The position numbers and the translations under genes were made by a program. This document shows positions 16,508-26,645 of a stretch of DNA of 64,000 nucleotides, piece by piece. The stretch's first letter is position 1. Each line of letters opens with the position of its first letter. Under the pieces are notes generated by a model that saw only the letters and a program-made list of their open reading frames with translations, did no database searches and was not told where the DNA came from. Source of the stretch: Virgibacillus phasianinus. Its GTDB lineage: Bacteria > Bacillota > Bacilli > Bacillales > Amphibacillaceae. The stretch lies in contig NZ_CP022315.1 in assembly GCF_002216775.1 (NCBI RefSeq), forward strand, positions 1,798,001-1,862,000. The letters run 5' to 3'.

Positions 16508-17074
16508 ATGAGCGGTAGATCACTTTTTCAAAAATATAATATTATTTTAAGAATATTTGAATTAACAAGCAAATTAATCCCGAAATTTGTTTTTAATTTG
16601 TTTTGGTTTATATGCGATAATTCGGAATCAAAGCCCTGCCTATTACTAAGATATCTATATTTAAAAAAGTACATAAAAAATTGCGGGGAAAACATTTTTA
16701 TTGGAAAAGGGGTAGTGCTCAAGAACAGTCGTAAACTAAGTATTGGGTCTAATGTAAGTATACATGCTTATTCCTACGTAGATGCAATTGGAGGAATTAC
16801 TATAGGCGATAACGTTTCAATAGCAAATCATACCTCTCTTATTTCTTTTGAGCATACTTGGGAAAACACTGAAATACCGATTAAATACAATAATACAAAA
16901 AAAGGTAGTATAAAAGTAAGTGATGATGTTTGGATAGGATGTGGATGTCGAATTTTATCAAACGTGACTATTCATGAAAGATGTATTGTTGCAGCGGGGG
17001 CCGTTTTGAATAAGGATACTAAATCAAATACATTGATGGGCGGTGTCCCAGCTAGAGATCTTAAACAAATTTAA
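16508..17074 (+). CDS. left-handed beta-helix O-acetyltransferase
   Basis: The 188-residue acyltransferase of the hexapeptide-repeat (LbetaH, WbbJ/CysE-like) family shows repeated turns such as IGKGVVLKNSRKLSIGSNVS and VWIGCGCRILSNVTIHERCI, with the catalytic-type His in SFEHTWENTEIP. The family transfers acetyl groups from acetyl-CoA to sugars. It probably O-acetylates the polysaccharide or a precursor. I start at ATG 16508 (AAGGTGTGAGAG upstream) rather than GTG 16499. The gene end overlaps the leader of the next gene. Confidence 0.8.
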   Translation: MSGRSLFQKYNIILRIFELTSKLIPKFVFNLFWFICDNSESKPCLLLRYLYLKKYIKNCGENIFIGKGVVLKNSRKLSIGSNVSIHAYSYVDAIGGITIGDNVSIANHTSLISFEHTWENTEIPIKYNNTKKGSIKVSDDVWIGCGCRILSNVTIHERCIVAAGAVLNKDTKSNTLMGGVPARDLKQI

Positions 17075-17091
17075 TGAAAGGAGGTGGGATA

Positions 17092-18279
17092 ATGAAAGCA
17101 GTTTTTGTCCATAGTCATATATTTAAATATGATAATGATTACAATTTCTACTCGGATGGAAAATTAACTTATCAAATGTGGGAACAAAGATATTTAAAAT
17201 ACTTTGATAACCTAATTGTTGCCGCTAGAGCCAAAAGAAAGCTAGGGGAAAATTTAAATATTTCAAGTGGTAATCGAGTAGAACATATTATCCTGCCAAG
17301 TCTATCAAAAATAAAAGGTAGATATAAAAACAAAAGTGATTTAAAAAAAAAGTTAAAAACTGTAATTGAAGGATCCGATGCTTTGATAGCAAGAATGCCT
17401 AGCGAACATGCATATCTTGCAATAAAAATTGCCAAAAGATTAAATAAGCCCTATACGGTAGAAATTGTAGGAGATGTTTTTTCATCTTTTTGGACTCATG
17501 GAAGTGTAGTTGGGAAATTACTTGCACCAATTTATTATTTCAAATATAGAAAAGTGATAAAACAATCTGCATACCTAATTTATGTGACAAAAAATAATTT
17601 ACAGAAAAAGTATCCTTATAATTCCAGTGCAAGCTTTACTAATATCTCAAACGTTGACTTACCATCTGTATCAGATTTAATACTATTTAATAGGCTTAGT
17701 AAAATAAATAAACTTGATGTACGAAAAGAAGTCAACATTGGATTAATAGGCTCATATTCCTCAAAATATAAGGGGATTGATAGAGCGATAAAGTCAATTA
17801 AACAATTAAATAGCAAAGGCTTGAAATGTAACCTAATAGTACTCGGAGAAGGAAATAATAGATGGTTATTAGACCTTTCTAAAAAGTTGAATGTCGAAAA
17901 TAACGTTGTTTTTTTAGGAAGTTTACCTGGCGGGAAAGAAGTATTTGAATGGCTTGATAATATAGACTTGTACATTCAACCTAGTCTAACTGAGGGTTTA
18001 CCTAGATCTTTAATAGAAGCAATGAGTCGTGGACTTCCATGTGTTGCTTCATCCGTAGGGGGTATCCCGGAATTAATTGATAAAAAATTTATTCATAACC
18101 CTAAATCATATAAAGAGTTAAGTGAAAAGATTTTTTATTTATTAAGTAACAAAAAGCTTATGCTTGAACAAGCAAAAAAAAATTATTCTTATTCAAAAAG
18201 TTACACTTCTGATGTGCTAAATGAAAGAAGGAAAGATTTTTGGGTTAATTTTAATCATAAGGAGTTTAGTGGAAAATGA
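17092..18279 (+). CDS. glycosyltransferase family 4
   Basis: The 395-residue GT-B glycosyltransferase has [20 protein letters not shown] opening the C-terminal half, then [20 protein letters not shown], then the conserved [20 protein letters not shown] motif with the two Glu of the E-x7-E signature, and VGGIPELI. These are standard GT4 (retaining) features. Donor and acceptor cannot be told. AAAGGAGGTG before ATG 17092 is a very strong ribosome binding site and fixes the start. It overlaps the epimerase gene by four bases. Confidence 0.87.
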   Translation: MKAVFVHSHIFKYDNDYNFYSDGKLTYQMWEQRYLKYFDNLIVAARAKRKLGENLNISSGNRVEHIILPSLSKIKGRYKNKSDLKKKLKTVIEGSDALIARMPSEHAYLAIKIAKRLNKPYTVEIVGDVFSSFWTHGSVVGKLLAPIYYFKYRKVIKQSAYLIYVTKNNLQKKYPYNSSASFTNISNVDLPSVSDLILFNRLSKINKLDVRKEVNIGLIGSYSSKYKGIDRAIKSIKQLNSKGLKCNLIVLGEGNNRWLLDLSKKLNVENNVVFLGSLPGGKEVFEWLDNIDLYIQPSLTEGLPRSLIEAMSRGLPCVASSVGGIPELIDKKFIHNPKSYKELSEKIFYLLSNKKLMLEQAKKNYSYSKSYTSDVLNERRKDFWVNFNHKEFSGK

Positions 18280-19286
18280 AAATACTAGTTACAGGAGCAG
18301 CGGGATTCATAGGATCCCATTTATCTAGACGCTTACTTAATGAGGGCCATCAAGTTATTGGAATTGATAACGTAAATGATTATTATGACCCTGAATTAAA
18401 AAAAAACAGGTTAAAACAAATTACTAATGAAAACTTTAATTTCATAAAAATGGATCTAGAAAATCTTGATATAATCAACCAAATATTTGAGAAGTATAGA
18501 CCAGAAATAGCTGTAAATCTTGCGGCACAGGCTGGGGTACGATATAGCCTAGAAAATCCTCACGCTTATATTAACTCAAATATCATTGGTTTTACAAATA
18601 TACTTGAAGCCTGCCGTCATTATAGGGTAGAACATCTAATATACGCTTCATCGAGTTCAGTATATGGGGCAAATACATCTAAGCCATTTTCAACAAGTGA
18701 TAATATTGACCACCCCCTAAGTTTATATGCAGCAACAAAAAAATCTAATGAATTAATGGCTCATACCTATAGTCACTTATATAACTTACCTACAACAGGA
18801 TTACGTTTCTTTACTGTATATGGACCATGGGGGCGCCCCGACATGGCGTTGTTTTTATTTACAAAGGCGATTGTAAATAATGAGCCAATCGATGTATTTA
18901 ATCACGGAAATATGATGCGTGATTTTACGTATGTAGATGATATAGTAGAAAGTATCACAAGGTTAACTAAACGACCAGCTCAGCCAAATCCTGATTGGTC
19001 AGGTGCAAATCCAGATCCAAGTTCAAGTTACGCACCTTACAAAGTCTATAATATTGGAAATAACAGTCCTGTTAGATTGATGGATTTTATAGAGGCTATT
19101 GAAAATAAATTAGGAAGAGAAGCGAAGAAGAACTTTTTACCACTACAAGCTGGGGATGTTCCTGAAACATATGCTAATGTGGAAGATTTATATAGGGATA
19201 TAGACTTTCAGCCACAAACATCTATTCAAGATGGAGTAAATAATTTTATTGATTGGTATTTAGAATATTATGGGGTGAAATTATAA
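18276..19286 (+). CDS. UDP-uronate 4-epimerase (short-chain dehydrogenase family)
   Basis: The 336-residue NAD-dependent epimerase carries the Rossmann motif [15 protein letters not shown] at the start. The catalytic residues appear in ASSSSVYGA and YAATKKSNE (YxxxK), and [19 protein letters not shown] is typical of UDP-glucuronate 4-epimerases (LspL/CapI/GAE type). It should interconvert UDP-GlcA and UDP-GalA, or the N-acetyl equivalents. It is coupled to the UDP-sugar dehydrogenase immediately downstream (TAATG overlap), so together they would make a galacturonate-type donor. Confidence 0.88.
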   Translation: MKILVTGAAGFIGSHLSRRLLNEGHQVIGIDNVNDYYDPELKKNRLKQITNENFNFIKMDLENLDIINQIFEKYRPEIAVNLAAQAGVRYSLENPHAYINSNIIGFTNILEACRHYRVEHLIYASSSSVYGANTSKPFSTSDNIDHPLSLYAATKKSNELMAHTYSHLYNLPTTGLRFFTVYGPWGRPDMALFLFTKAIVNNEPIDVFNHGNMMRDFTYVDDIVESITRLTKRPAQPNPDWSGANPDPSSSYAPYKVYNIGNNSPVRLMDFIEAIENKLGREAKKNFLPLQAGDVPETYANVEDLYRDIDFQPQTSIQDGVNNFIDWYLEYYGVKL

Positions 19287-20566
19287 TGGAACAAAAGATA
19301 GCGGTAGTAGGGTTAGGATATGTAGGATTACCATTAGCAGTTGCTTTTGGAAAAAAACAGGATATTATTGGTTTTGATATTAATGAACAGCGCATCGAAA
19401 GTTTAAAACAGGGTTATGACAAAACAAATGAAGTTGAATCTTATGATTTAGAGGATACTTCAGTCACTTTCACCTCAGACCCAACAGACCTTAATAAGGT
19501 AAATTTTATTATTGTTGCGGTACCAACGCCTATTACTGAAAATAAACAACCGGATTTAATACCATTGGTCAAAGCATCTGAAACAATAGGGAAAAACATA
19601 TCTAAAGGAACAATAGTGGTATATGAATCTACAGTATATCCTGGCGCAACTGAAGAAGAGTGTGTACCAGTATTAGAAAAAGCATCAGGTCTGAAGTGTG
19701 GGGTAGATTTCTTTGTTGGATATTCTCCTGAAAGAATTAATCCTGGAGATAAAGAACATACATTTACTACAATTACTAAGGTCGTGTCCGGGCAAAATGC
19801 TGAGGTTCTAGAAATAGTTGCTAATGTTTATGGGTCTGTAGTAGAGGCCGGGGTCCATAAAGCAAGCTCTATTAAAGTAGCTGAAGCAGCGAAAGTAATT
19901 GAAAATACACAACGTGATTTAAATATTTCTTTAATGAATGAGTTGGCAGTGATTTTTGATAAATTAAATATAGACACAACTGAAGTATTAGCTGCGGCAG
20001 GAACAAAGTGGAACTTTTTGAATTTCTCGCCAGGGCTAGTAGGTGGACATTGTATAGGTGTTGATCCATATTATCTAACACATAAAGCACAGAAAGTAGG
20101 CCACCATCCAGAGGTAATTTTGGCGGGTAGAAAGACAAATGATAATGTCGGTAAATTTATTGCAACATCTTTGGTAAAACAAATGATTAAGAAAAATATG
20201 CCTGTTCAAGGCTCTACTGTTACTGTTCTTGGATTTACTTTTAAAGAGAATGTACCGGATTTGAGAAATACAAGGGTAATAGACATAGTAACTGAATTAG
20301 AAGACTTTGATATAAATGTGCAGATTACTGATGCCCATGCCGATAGTGGGGAAGCGTATGAGGAATATGAAATAGATTTAACGTCATATAGCGAGTTAAA
20401 ACCAGCCGATGCTGTTGTTTTTGCAGTGCCTCACAAGGTCTATTTGGAAGAAGGCTGGGGAATGTTTGACCATTTATTAAAACATGGTAAAGGAATTGTA
20501 TTTGATGTAAAGAGTAAACTAAATAAGGTAGAATGTCCAAACAATATTGAGTTGTGGAGATTATAA
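19286..20566 (+). CDS. nucleotide-sugar 6-dehydrogenase, TviB/WbpA-like
   Basis: The 426-residue enzyme has the N-terminal dinucleotide fold VVGLGYVGLPLAVAFGK, the VPTP.TENKQPDL segment, TVYPGATEEECVPVL, and the catalytic Cys in SPGLVGGHCIGVDPYYLTHK, followed by GFTFKENVPDLRNTRV in the C-terminal domain. This matches the UDP-N-acetylglucosamine 6-dehydrogenase branch (TviB, WbpA/WbpO) better than plain UDP-glucose dehydrogenases, but I cannot prove the substrate. Such dehydrogenases are known substrates of BY-kinases in Bacillus. The ATG overlaps the stop of the epimerase gene. Confidence 0.87.
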   Translation: MEQKIAVVGLGYVGLPLAVAFGKKQDIIGFDINEQRIESLKQGYDKTNEVESYDLEDTSVTFTSDPTDLNKVNFIIVAVPTPITENKQPDLIPLVKASETIGKNISKGTIVVYESTVYPGATEEECVPVLEKASGLKCGVDFFVGYSPERINPGDKEHTFTTITKVVSGQNAEVLEIVANVYGSVVEAGVHKASSIKVAEAAKVIENTQRDLNISLMNELAVIFDKLNIDTTEVLAAAGTKWNFLNFSPGLVGGHCIGVDPYYLTHKAQKVGHHPEVILAGRKTNDNVGKFIATSLVKQMIKKNMPVQGSTVTVLGFTFKENVPDLRNTRVIDIVTELEDFDINVQITDAHADSGEAYEEYEIDLTSYSELKPADAVVFAVPHKVYLEEGWGMFDHLLKHGKGIVFDVKSKLNKVECPNNIELWRL

Positions 20567-20569
20567 GAA

Positions 20570-21763
20570 ATGAGAGGCAAAATACTTCAAATATGTGCTA
20601 TTGATTTAACTGTCGATAAGCTGCTGAAACCGCTAATTATGGAGTCGGAACAACAAGGTTTTGAAACGCATGTCGCCTGTACAGACACTGGATTGTTTAA
20701 TAAATTGAATCGGGAAATACCAAATTTGAAAAATATTCCTATTGATCGGTCTATTAATATAGCATCTAATTTAAAATCCATTATTGCGTTGTATAAATTA
20801 ATGAAAAAAGAAAAATATGATATTGTACACGTTCATACACCTATTGCAGCATTACTAGGAAGAATTGCGGCTAAATTAGCTGGCATAAAACATGTTATTT
20901 ATACTGCACACGGTTTCTATTTTCATGATGATATGTCCAAAAAACAGTACAGGTTTTATTATACTATTGAGAAATACGCAGCAAAGTTATTGACTGATTG
21001 GTTACTTCTTCAGAGTGAAGAAGATTATAATTTAGCTTTGCATGATAAATTTTTGAAAGAGGACAGAACTATTCATTTAAGCAATGGAGTAAATGTCAAT
21101 GAAAAGTTTAACCCTGATAAATTAGATGAAAATGACTTGTTGGAAATAAAACAAGAGATAGATATTAAAGAATCCGATGTGGTTTTTACTTTTATTGGAC
21201 GTCTCGTTAAAGAAAAAGGGATAATTGAACTTTTAGAGTCTTTCAAGAATATCTCTGCTAAATATTCAAATGCAAAGCTAGTATTAATTGGAGGACTGCC
21301 TGAAAGTGAAAGAGATACGACATCAATAAAAGAAATTAAGCAATTAATGAATCAAGACAATGTTACTTATCTAGGTTTTCGCGATGATATTCATAATATA
21401 TTGGCTTTAAGCCATGTTTTTGTTTTACCTTCATATCGTGAAGGGTTACCCCGATCCATTATCGAAGCTATGGCAATGAAAAACGCCATCATTGCTACAA
21501 ATATTCGCGGATGTAGGGAGCAGGTAATTGAGAATGAGAATGGTCACTTGGTGGGAAGAAAATCTGTTGATGAACTTACAGATGCAATGGAGAATATGTT
21601 GATTCAACAGAAGCGAATTCAGCAAATGGGAGAACGGGCTAGAGAAATTGCAATTAATAAATTTAATGAATCTATAGTATTGGCGAAGCAGATAGATCTT
21701 TTTGAATGGTTGTTGGAAGAAAATTATAATTACAAAGTTACAGGGTATAATTACAAGAGTTGA
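20570..21763 (+). CDS. glycosyltransferase family 4, EpsD/PglA-like
   Basis: The 397-residue GT-B enzyme has an N-terminal LKPLIMESEQQGFETHVACT segment and VHVHTPIAALLGRIAAKLAG, a classic GT4 acceptor-side motif. The donor half has FTFIGRLVKEKGIIELLESF and PSYREGLPRSIIEAMAMKNA with the E-x7-E pair. It sits directly before the phosphoglycosyl transferase gene, as does PglA-like chemistry in bacillosamine pathways, so it may add the second sugar. That assignment is inference. The gene is four bases after the dehydrogenase stop. Confidence 0.87.
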   Translation: MRGKILQICAIDLTVDKLLKPLIMESEQQGFETHVACTDTGLFNKLNREIPNLKNIPIDRSINIASNLKSIIALYKLMKKEKYDIVHVHTPIAALLGRIAAKLAGIKHVIYTAHGFYFHDDMSKKQYRFYYTIEKYAAKLLTDWLLLQSEEDYNLALHDKFLKEDRTIHLSNGVNVNEKFNPDKLDENDLLEIKQEIDIKESDVVFTFIGRLVKEKGIIELLESFKNISAKYSNAKLVLIGGLPESERDTTSIKEIKQLMNQDNVTYLGFRDDIHNILALSHVFVLPSYREGLPRSIIEAMAMKNAIIATNIRGCREQVIENENGHLVGRKSVDELTDAMENMLIQQKRIQQMGERAREIAINKFNESIVLAKQIDLFEWLLEENYNYKVTGYNYKS

Positions 21764-21843
21764 TTCCATAACATGACTTTACTAAAAAACCATAATATTT
21801 ATTTTTATAAAGATAATAGATTTGAAAAGATTTATAGATAGGC

Positions 21844-22470
21844 ATGGTGATTAAAATTAAAAGGTGCTTTGATTTTATAGTTTCTTTGGGAACCCTAATT
21901 ATTTTATCCTTATTTATTGGAATAACTGCAATAATTGTTAGATTAAAATTAGGATCGCCAGTTATATTTAAACAAAAACGACCTGGATTAAAAGGTAAAC
22001 CTTTTTATGTTTACAAATTTAGATCCATGACAGATGAACGTAACACAGATGGAGAACTATTACCTGACAATGTCCGCTTAACGAAAACAGGAGAAATAAT
22101 CCGTAAATTAAGCCTGGATGAACTGCCACAGCTTTTTAATGTGCTTAAGGGTGATATTAGTTTGGTCGGCCCACGTCCATTATTAATGGAATACCTCCCT
22201 TTATATACTTCCGAACAGGCTCGACGCCATGATTTAAGACCAGGTATTACCGGGTGGGCACAAGTTAATGGCCGTAACGCAATTACCTGGGAAGAAAAAT
22301 TTAAATTAGATGTGTGGTATGTAGATAATCAAACATTTTGGTTAGATATTAAAATATTGTTTTTAACTGTAATAAAGGTTTTTAAGTCTGAAGGTATTAA
22401 TCAGGATGGCCAAGCAACAATGGAGAAATTTAAAGGTAAATATGATAAAAGGGTTTCTGGAAATGATTAA
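21844..22470 (+). CDS. initiating phosphoglycosyl transferase, PglC/EpsL type
   Basis: The 208-residue monotopic sugar transferase has one N-terminal hydrophobic re-entrant helix and then the conserved [46 protein letters not shown] and [20 protein letters not shown] motifs. It should transfer a sugar phosphate from a UDP-sugar to undecaprenyl phosphate. With the dehydratase, aminotransferase and acetyltransferase in the same cluster, the likely substrate is a UDP-diacetamido-trideoxyhexose. The ribosome binding site is weak. The last bases overlap the start of the acetyltransferase gene. Confidence 0.9.
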   Translation: MVIKIKRCFDFIVSLGTLIILSLFIGITAIIVRLKLGSPVIFKQKRPGLKGKPFYVYKFRSMTDERNTDGELLPDNVRLTKTGEIIRKLSLDELPQLFNVLKGDISLVGPRPLLMEYLPLYTSEQARRHDLRPGITGWAQVNGRNAITWEEKFKLDVWYVDNQTFWLDIKILFLTVIKVFKSEGINQDGQATMEKFKGKYDKRVSGND

Positions 22471-23104
22471 ATTAGTATTAATAGGTGCCGGTGGCCATAG
22501 TAAAGTAATTAAGGATATTGTAGCTGAAAATGATGATTTGGAATTATATGCGATTGTTGATGATGCATTTGATCAAACGAATGAACTAGATGGGATTATT
22601 TATGCTCATCCCAACTTTTTGGATAGTATAAACGTGGATTTATATAAGTTTTGTATAGCTATAGGGAACAATGCCATACGCCAAATGCTATTTAAAAAAT
22701 TTAATATACCCATTGATAAGTATGTTACTTTAATTCATCCAAGTGCTGTAGTTAGTAATACTGCTAAAATTGGACTTGGTAGTGTAGTGATGCCTAATGC
22801 TGTTATTAATGCTGATAGCAGCGTTGGAAACCATTGTATTGTTAATACTAATGCAGTTGTCGAACATGATAATGTTTTAGAAGATTTTGTACATGTTTCT
22901 CCTAACGCTACTTTGTCTGGAGTAGTTAATGTTGGAGAGGGAACCCATATTGGATCTGGTGCTGTAGTAATACCAGTAAAAAATATTGGAAGTTGGAGTA
23001 CTGTTGGGGCAGGTGCAGTTGTTGTCAACGATGTATGTGACGGTATAACAGTGGTTGGAGTGCCAGCTAAAGAATTGATGAAAAGGGATGAACCAAATGA
23101 GTAA
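22463..23104 (+). CDS. sugar O/N-acetyltransferase, PglD/NeuD family
   Basis: The 213-residue protein has an N-terminal nucleotide-sugar-binding fold ([20 protein letters not shown]) and a C-terminal left-handed beta-helix with repeats such as [20 protein letters not shown]. The catalytic-type His lies in [13 protein letters not shown]. This matches PglD and B. subtilis EpsM, which N-acetylate the UDP-4-amino sugar made by the partner aminotransferase. ATG 22463 overlaps the stop of the preceding gene. The following gene starts within its last bases, so the three are translationally coupled. Confidence 0.88.
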   Translation: MIKLVLIGAGGHSKVIKDIVAENDDLELYAIVDDAFDQTNELDGIIYAHPNFLDSINVDLYKFCIAIGNNAIRQMLFKKFNIPIDKYVTLIHPSAVVSNTAKIGLGSVVMPNAVINADSSVGNHCIVNTNAVVEHDNVLEDFVHVSPNATLSGVVNVGEGTHIGSGAVVIPVKNIGSWSTVGAGAVVVNDVCDGITVVGVPAKELMKRDEPNE

Positions 23105-24266
23105 TAAAGATAGAATCTTCCTCTCATCCCCTCACATGAGTGGAAACGAACAAAAATATATACAAGAAGCATTTGATCTCAACTGGATTGCTCCACTAGG
23201 TAATAATGTCGATGCATTTGAAGGCGATCTTGCTTCTTATAATTTGATAAATGATGCAGCGGTTGTAACATCTGGTACTGCAGCAATACATTTAGCATTA
23301 CGATTATTAAATGTGTGTAAGGGTGACACAGTATTCTGTTCATCACTGACTTTTGTAGCAAGCGCAAATCCTATTCTGTATCAAGGTGCAAAACCAGTCT
23401 TCATAGATTCAGAACCAGATACATGGAATATGTCACCATCTGCATTAAGAAGAGCCTTTCAAGATGCTGCTAAGCAAGGTAAACTTCCAAAGGCTGTTAT
23501 TGTAGTGAACTTGTATGGCCAGAGTGCGAAAATTGACGAATTAATAGAGATATGTGATATTTATGATGTTCCGGTAATAGAAGATGCTGCCGAATCACTA
23601 GGCAGTGAATATAAGGGGAAAAAGAGTGGCACGTTTGGACGATATGGTATCTTTTCGTTTAATGGAAATAAAATCATCACCACTTCCGGGGGTGGCGCGT
23701 TAGTCTCTAATGATGTAGATGCTTTGAAAAAAGCTAGATTTCTAGCAACACAAGCTAGGGATAAAGCTGTTCATTACCAGCACAGTGAAATTGGCTACAA
23801 TTACCGAATGAGTAATATTGTCGCCGGAATCGGACGTGCACAGTTGGAAGTGTTAGATGACCGAGTAGAGCGACGTCGTGAGGTCTTTGATCGATACAAG
23901 GAGGCTTTCGCTGATCAGCTTGGGTTTGAGTTTATGCCCGAATTAGAAGGTACCAAATCCAATCGCTGGTTAACTGCATTAACAATTGATCCTGAAAAGG
24001 CTGGTATCTCTAGGGAAGAAATTATTGAAGCATTAGGAAAAGATAATATTGAGGCACGCCCAGTGTGGAAACCAATGCACTTACAACCTCTTTTTGATGG
24101 AATGGACTATTATTCACATGAAAAAGGCAATAGTGTATCAGACAATCTATTTAAATATGGTCTATGCTTACCATCTGGATCTAATATGACAGAAGAACAA
24201 CAGGATAGAGTAATTACTGGGATTAAAAGTTTGTTAAATAAAAAGACACTATCTAGGAGTTTTTAA
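23097..24266 (+). CDS. PLP-dependent sugar aminotransferase, PglE/EpsN type
   Basis: The 389-residue DegT/DnrJ/EryC1 aminotransferase begins with LSSPHMSGNEQKYIQEAFDL and shows TSGTAAIHLALRLL (cofactor phosphate site), VIEDAAESLGS and the PLP lysine in GIFSFNGNKIITTSGGGAL. It should aminate the 4-keto sugar made by the dehydratase at 10822. I place the start at ATG 23097, because the ATG at 23088 abuts the ribosome binding site AAAAGGG. It overlaps the LytR-CpsA-Psr gene by one base. Confidence 0.9.
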   Translation: MSNKDRIFLSSPHMSGNEQKYIQEAFDLNWIAPLGNNVDAFEGDLASYNLINDAAVVTSGTAAIHLALRLLNVCKGDTVFCSSLTFVASANPILYQGAKPVFIDSEPDTWNMSPSALRRAFQDAAKQGKLPKAVIVVNLYGQSAKIDELIEICDIYDVPVIEDAAESLGSEYKGKKSGTFGRYGIFSFNGNKIITTSGGGALVSNDVDALKKARFLATQARDKAVHYQHSEIGYNYRMSNIVAGIGRAQLEVLDDRVERRREVFDRYKEAFADQLGFEFMPELEGTKSNRWLTALTIDPEKAGISREEIIEALGKDNIEARPVWKPMHLQPLFDGMDYYSHEKGNSVSDNLFKYGLCLPSGSNMTEEQQDRVITGIKSLLNKKTLSRSF

Positions 24267-25189
24267 TGGAACGTTCATCACACAAAAAGTCAAAAAAGCT
24301 TTGGATCAAAATACCACTTATCGTTATTCTGGTTGTTCTACTCGGAGTTGGAATTTATGCATATTCCATTTACAACAATGCAAAACAAACAGTTAATGGA
24401 GAAATGCATAAAAAGGTAGAGTCCATTGATCATGAACTTACAAAGAAAAAAGTGAAAGCAACTAAACCATTGAATATACTGTTACTTGGTGTTGACGAAC
24501 GGGCAAATGATGTTGGTCGTTCCGATGCACTTATGGTTTTATCGCTTGATCCGAAGTATGACAAAATGCAATTGGTAAGCATTCCACGTGATACTAGAAC
24601 ATTGATCGTGGGCAAGGGATATGCGGATAAGATTAACCATGCCTATGCATTTGGTGGTGCCGACATGTCAGTTGCAACCGTGGAGAACTTTCTTGATATT
24701 GAAATGGATTACTATGTCCGAATGAATATGGAAGGTTTAGAAGCACTTATTGATCAATTAGGTACTATCACAGTGAATAATGATGTGGCATGGCAGTATC
24801 ATGAATACAATTTCACAAAGGGTCGTATTGAATTAGATGGAGAAAAGGCCATGCGTTTTGTACGTATGCGGAAAAAGGACCCAGATGGTGGCTTTGGTAG
24901 AACCGAACGTCAACGACAGGTGATACAAGGTATTATCGATAAAGGTGCAAGCATTGCATCCATAAGTAAAATAAATGGCCTAATTGATATACTTGGCGAC
25001 AATATGACCACTAATTTGGACTTTGATGAAATGAAAAAGTTGTTAAGTGGATATAAAGGGACAAGAAAGAATGTCGTAAGTTATATGATGTCAGGGAGTG
25101 GTACTAAGATTGATGGTATTTATTACTTGCAGGTGCCGGATAGTGAAGTTGAGAAAGTGCATGAGATGATTGTTGGGGTGAAGTCTTGA
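24266..25189 (+). CDS. LytR-CpsA-Psr family polymer ligase
   Basis: The 307-residue protein has a short basic N-terminus, one membrane helix (about residues 13-33, IPLIVILVVLLGVGIYAYSI) and an extracellular LCP domain. The domain shows the conserved ILLLGVDERANDVGRSDALM, VSIPRDTR, KINHAYAFGG and the Arg-rich ALRFVRMRKKDPDGGFGRTE-like segment (here AMRFVRMRKK...GGFGRTERQ). LCP enzymes move undecaprenyl-linked glycopolymers onto peptidoglycan. Its place at the cluster end suggests the polymer is attached to the wall. A terminator follows about 70 bases later. Confidence 0.92.
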   Translation: MERSSHKKSKKLWIKIPLIVILVVLLGVGIYAYSIYNNAKQTVNGEMHKKVESIDHELTKKKVKATKPLNILLLGVDERANDVGRSDALMVLSLDPKYDKMQLVSIPRDTRTLIVGKGYADKINHAYAFGGADMSVATVENFLDIEMDYYVRMNMEGLEALIDQLGTITVNNDVAWQYHEYNFTKGRIELDGEKAMRFVRMRKKDPDGGFGRTERQRQVIQGIIDKGASIASISKINGLIDILGDNMTTNLDFDEMKKLLSGYKGTRKNVVSYMMSGSGTKIDGIYYLQVPDSEVEKVHEMIVGVKS

Positions 25190-25261
25190 TAGTAGAAATG
25201 ACGAAGGTTTAGTTAATTCATTACACTAATCTATTATTCTATTAAATCAATAACTAATTTT

Positions 25262-25292
25262 GGGACTATCCTGTTTGGGGTAGTCTCTTCTT
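25262..25292 (+). terminator. terminator of the polysaccharide cluster
   Basis: GACTATCC and GGGTAGTC pair around TGTTTG, followed by a T-rich stretch. The rest of 25190-25633 is AT-rich and holds no gene; TTGACA at 25444 is a possible -35 element. Confidence 0.6.
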
Positions 25293-25633
25293 TGCTTTGG
25301 GTGCTTGTATATACACTGGTCATTAGTGAATTAATCAATTTGGGGAGTAATTTTTTGAACTTGGTAGCTTCAATATAATATGGTAATTCGCGACAAGTCA
25401 CAGCACCGATTCCCTTGAATTTTAAATATTTATAGGATTAATTTTGACAAATATTTATTTTTCTACATGAAATTAATTAAAAAAACGTTTTATGAAGGTA
25501 TTGTGTACGGTAAAATGTAAAAATATAAAATACATAGTAATGAAGGAAAGGGTTTCCATCACTTTTGTCGAATTATTATAGATAATAGATAAAGGAACAT
25601 ATTGGAAACCAATATATTAAAAGGGGGATTTAT

Positions 25634-26341
25634 ATGGATTTCATAGCACTATTGGGCTTTCTTAGTATTATCTTTTCAATTTTTTATCTAATTTTTCATT
25701 TTATTAAAAAGGCAAAACACAAAGAGAAAGTGCTTTCAAAGAAAATATTTTATCCCGCACTAATAGGAGGTTTCGTCTTCCTTATTCTAGGGATAAGCTT
25801 TATGGACACAGGTGTTCAAGGACAATTAAATAAGGCTTTAGAGAAAAATGAAGAGCTAACTAATAAAAACACTAACTTAAAATCAGAAAACAAGGAACTT
25901 AATAAGCAGGTTACGGCACTTGAATCCGAAATAAAGAAAAAGTCTTCAAAGGTTACTAAATACGAAAATAGTTTAAAATCATTAAAGGAGGAAAAAAGTG
26001 AATTTGATAAGGATAAGGAATCGTTAAACGATAAGATTAGTGATTTAACAGAAACAAAAACAAATTTAAAGGATAAAGTAATAAACCTAGAGTCAAAACT
26101 TGAAACCACTAAATCAAAATTAGCAAGTGCGCAATTGGTGTCTTCTAGTTCAAGCAAATCCACTACTGGAAATTCAAATTATGATTCTAGCACAACTAAT
26201 TCATCAGAAGTAAATTCAAACGTTTACTATGATAATTGCACAGCTGCAAAAGAAGCCGGTGCAGCCCCTGTTAGACGAGGTGACCCTGGATATGCTTCAC
26301 ATTTAGACAGAGATGGAGATGGGGTAGGGTGTGAATCTTAG
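25634..26341 (+). CDS. membrane-anchored coiled-coil protein with excalibur domain
   Basis: The 235-residue protein has two membrane helices (about residues 4-25 and 40-60), then a long charged coiled coil (about 70-165, Lys/Glu/Leu/Ser-rich), a Ser/Thr/Asn linker, and a C-terminal excalibur domain (about 198-235). That domain contains YYDNCTAAKEAGAAPVRRGD, then the calcium-binding-like DRDGDGVGCES with the paired cysteines. Excalibur domains occur on secreted nucleases and surface proteins. No catalytic domain is seen here, so the role is unknown. AAAGGGGG precedes the ATG. Confidence 0.82.
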   Translation: MDFIALLGFLSIIFSIFYLIFHFIKKAKHKEKVLSKKIFYPALIGGFVFLILGISFMDTGVQGQLNKALEKNEELTNKNTNLKSENKELNKQVTALESEIKKKSSKVTKYENSLKSLKEEKSEFDKDKESLNDKISDLTETKTNLKDKVINLESKLETTKSKLASAQLVSSSSSKSTTGNSNYDSSTTNSSEVNSNVYYDNCTAAKEAGAAPVRRGDPGYASHLDRDGDGVGCES

Positions 26342-26378
26342 AAAGAACATAACCTGAATTTTCAAGTTAGGTATTAAG

Positions 26379-26412
26379 GCGAGTATCAATTTATTAATTG
26401 ATACTCGTTATT
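26379..26412 (+). terminator. terminator after the excalibur gene
   Basis: CGAGTATCAATT and AATTGATACTCG pair perfectly around TATT, followed by TTATTGT. Confidence 0.75.
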
Positions 26413-26429
26413 GTATGCCAGGTATGCTG

Positions 26430-26522
26430 GGCATGCATCCCTTCGTATGTGCATCACGAAAAGACTGGTAATAATGCTATTCTACTATCATTGATATTGT
26501 AATGTGAAACGATTTTTTCCAT
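26430..26522 (-). pseudogene. comK remnant 1, just downstream of comK
   Basis: On the minus strand this reads MEKIVSHYNINDSRIALLPV and then stops, closely matching the start of the intact ComK (MEKIVTNYTINSNTMALLPA). A few bases further CTYEGMHA matches CTYEGIRCA from the middle of ComK. The stretch between them (about 35 codons in comK) and all of the C-terminal half are missing. It is a decayed tandem copy with an internal deletion. Confidence 0.75.
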
Positions 26523-26645
26523 TTAGAAAGTTGCTTTCTTAATGACTCTGCTTATTACTTATCCTGCACAACCCCTAGAATAATCTCCCTTATCATATAA
26601 GAACGAAGCCATGTTTTGCCTGCTCCGTTCTTATATAGGTTAAAC

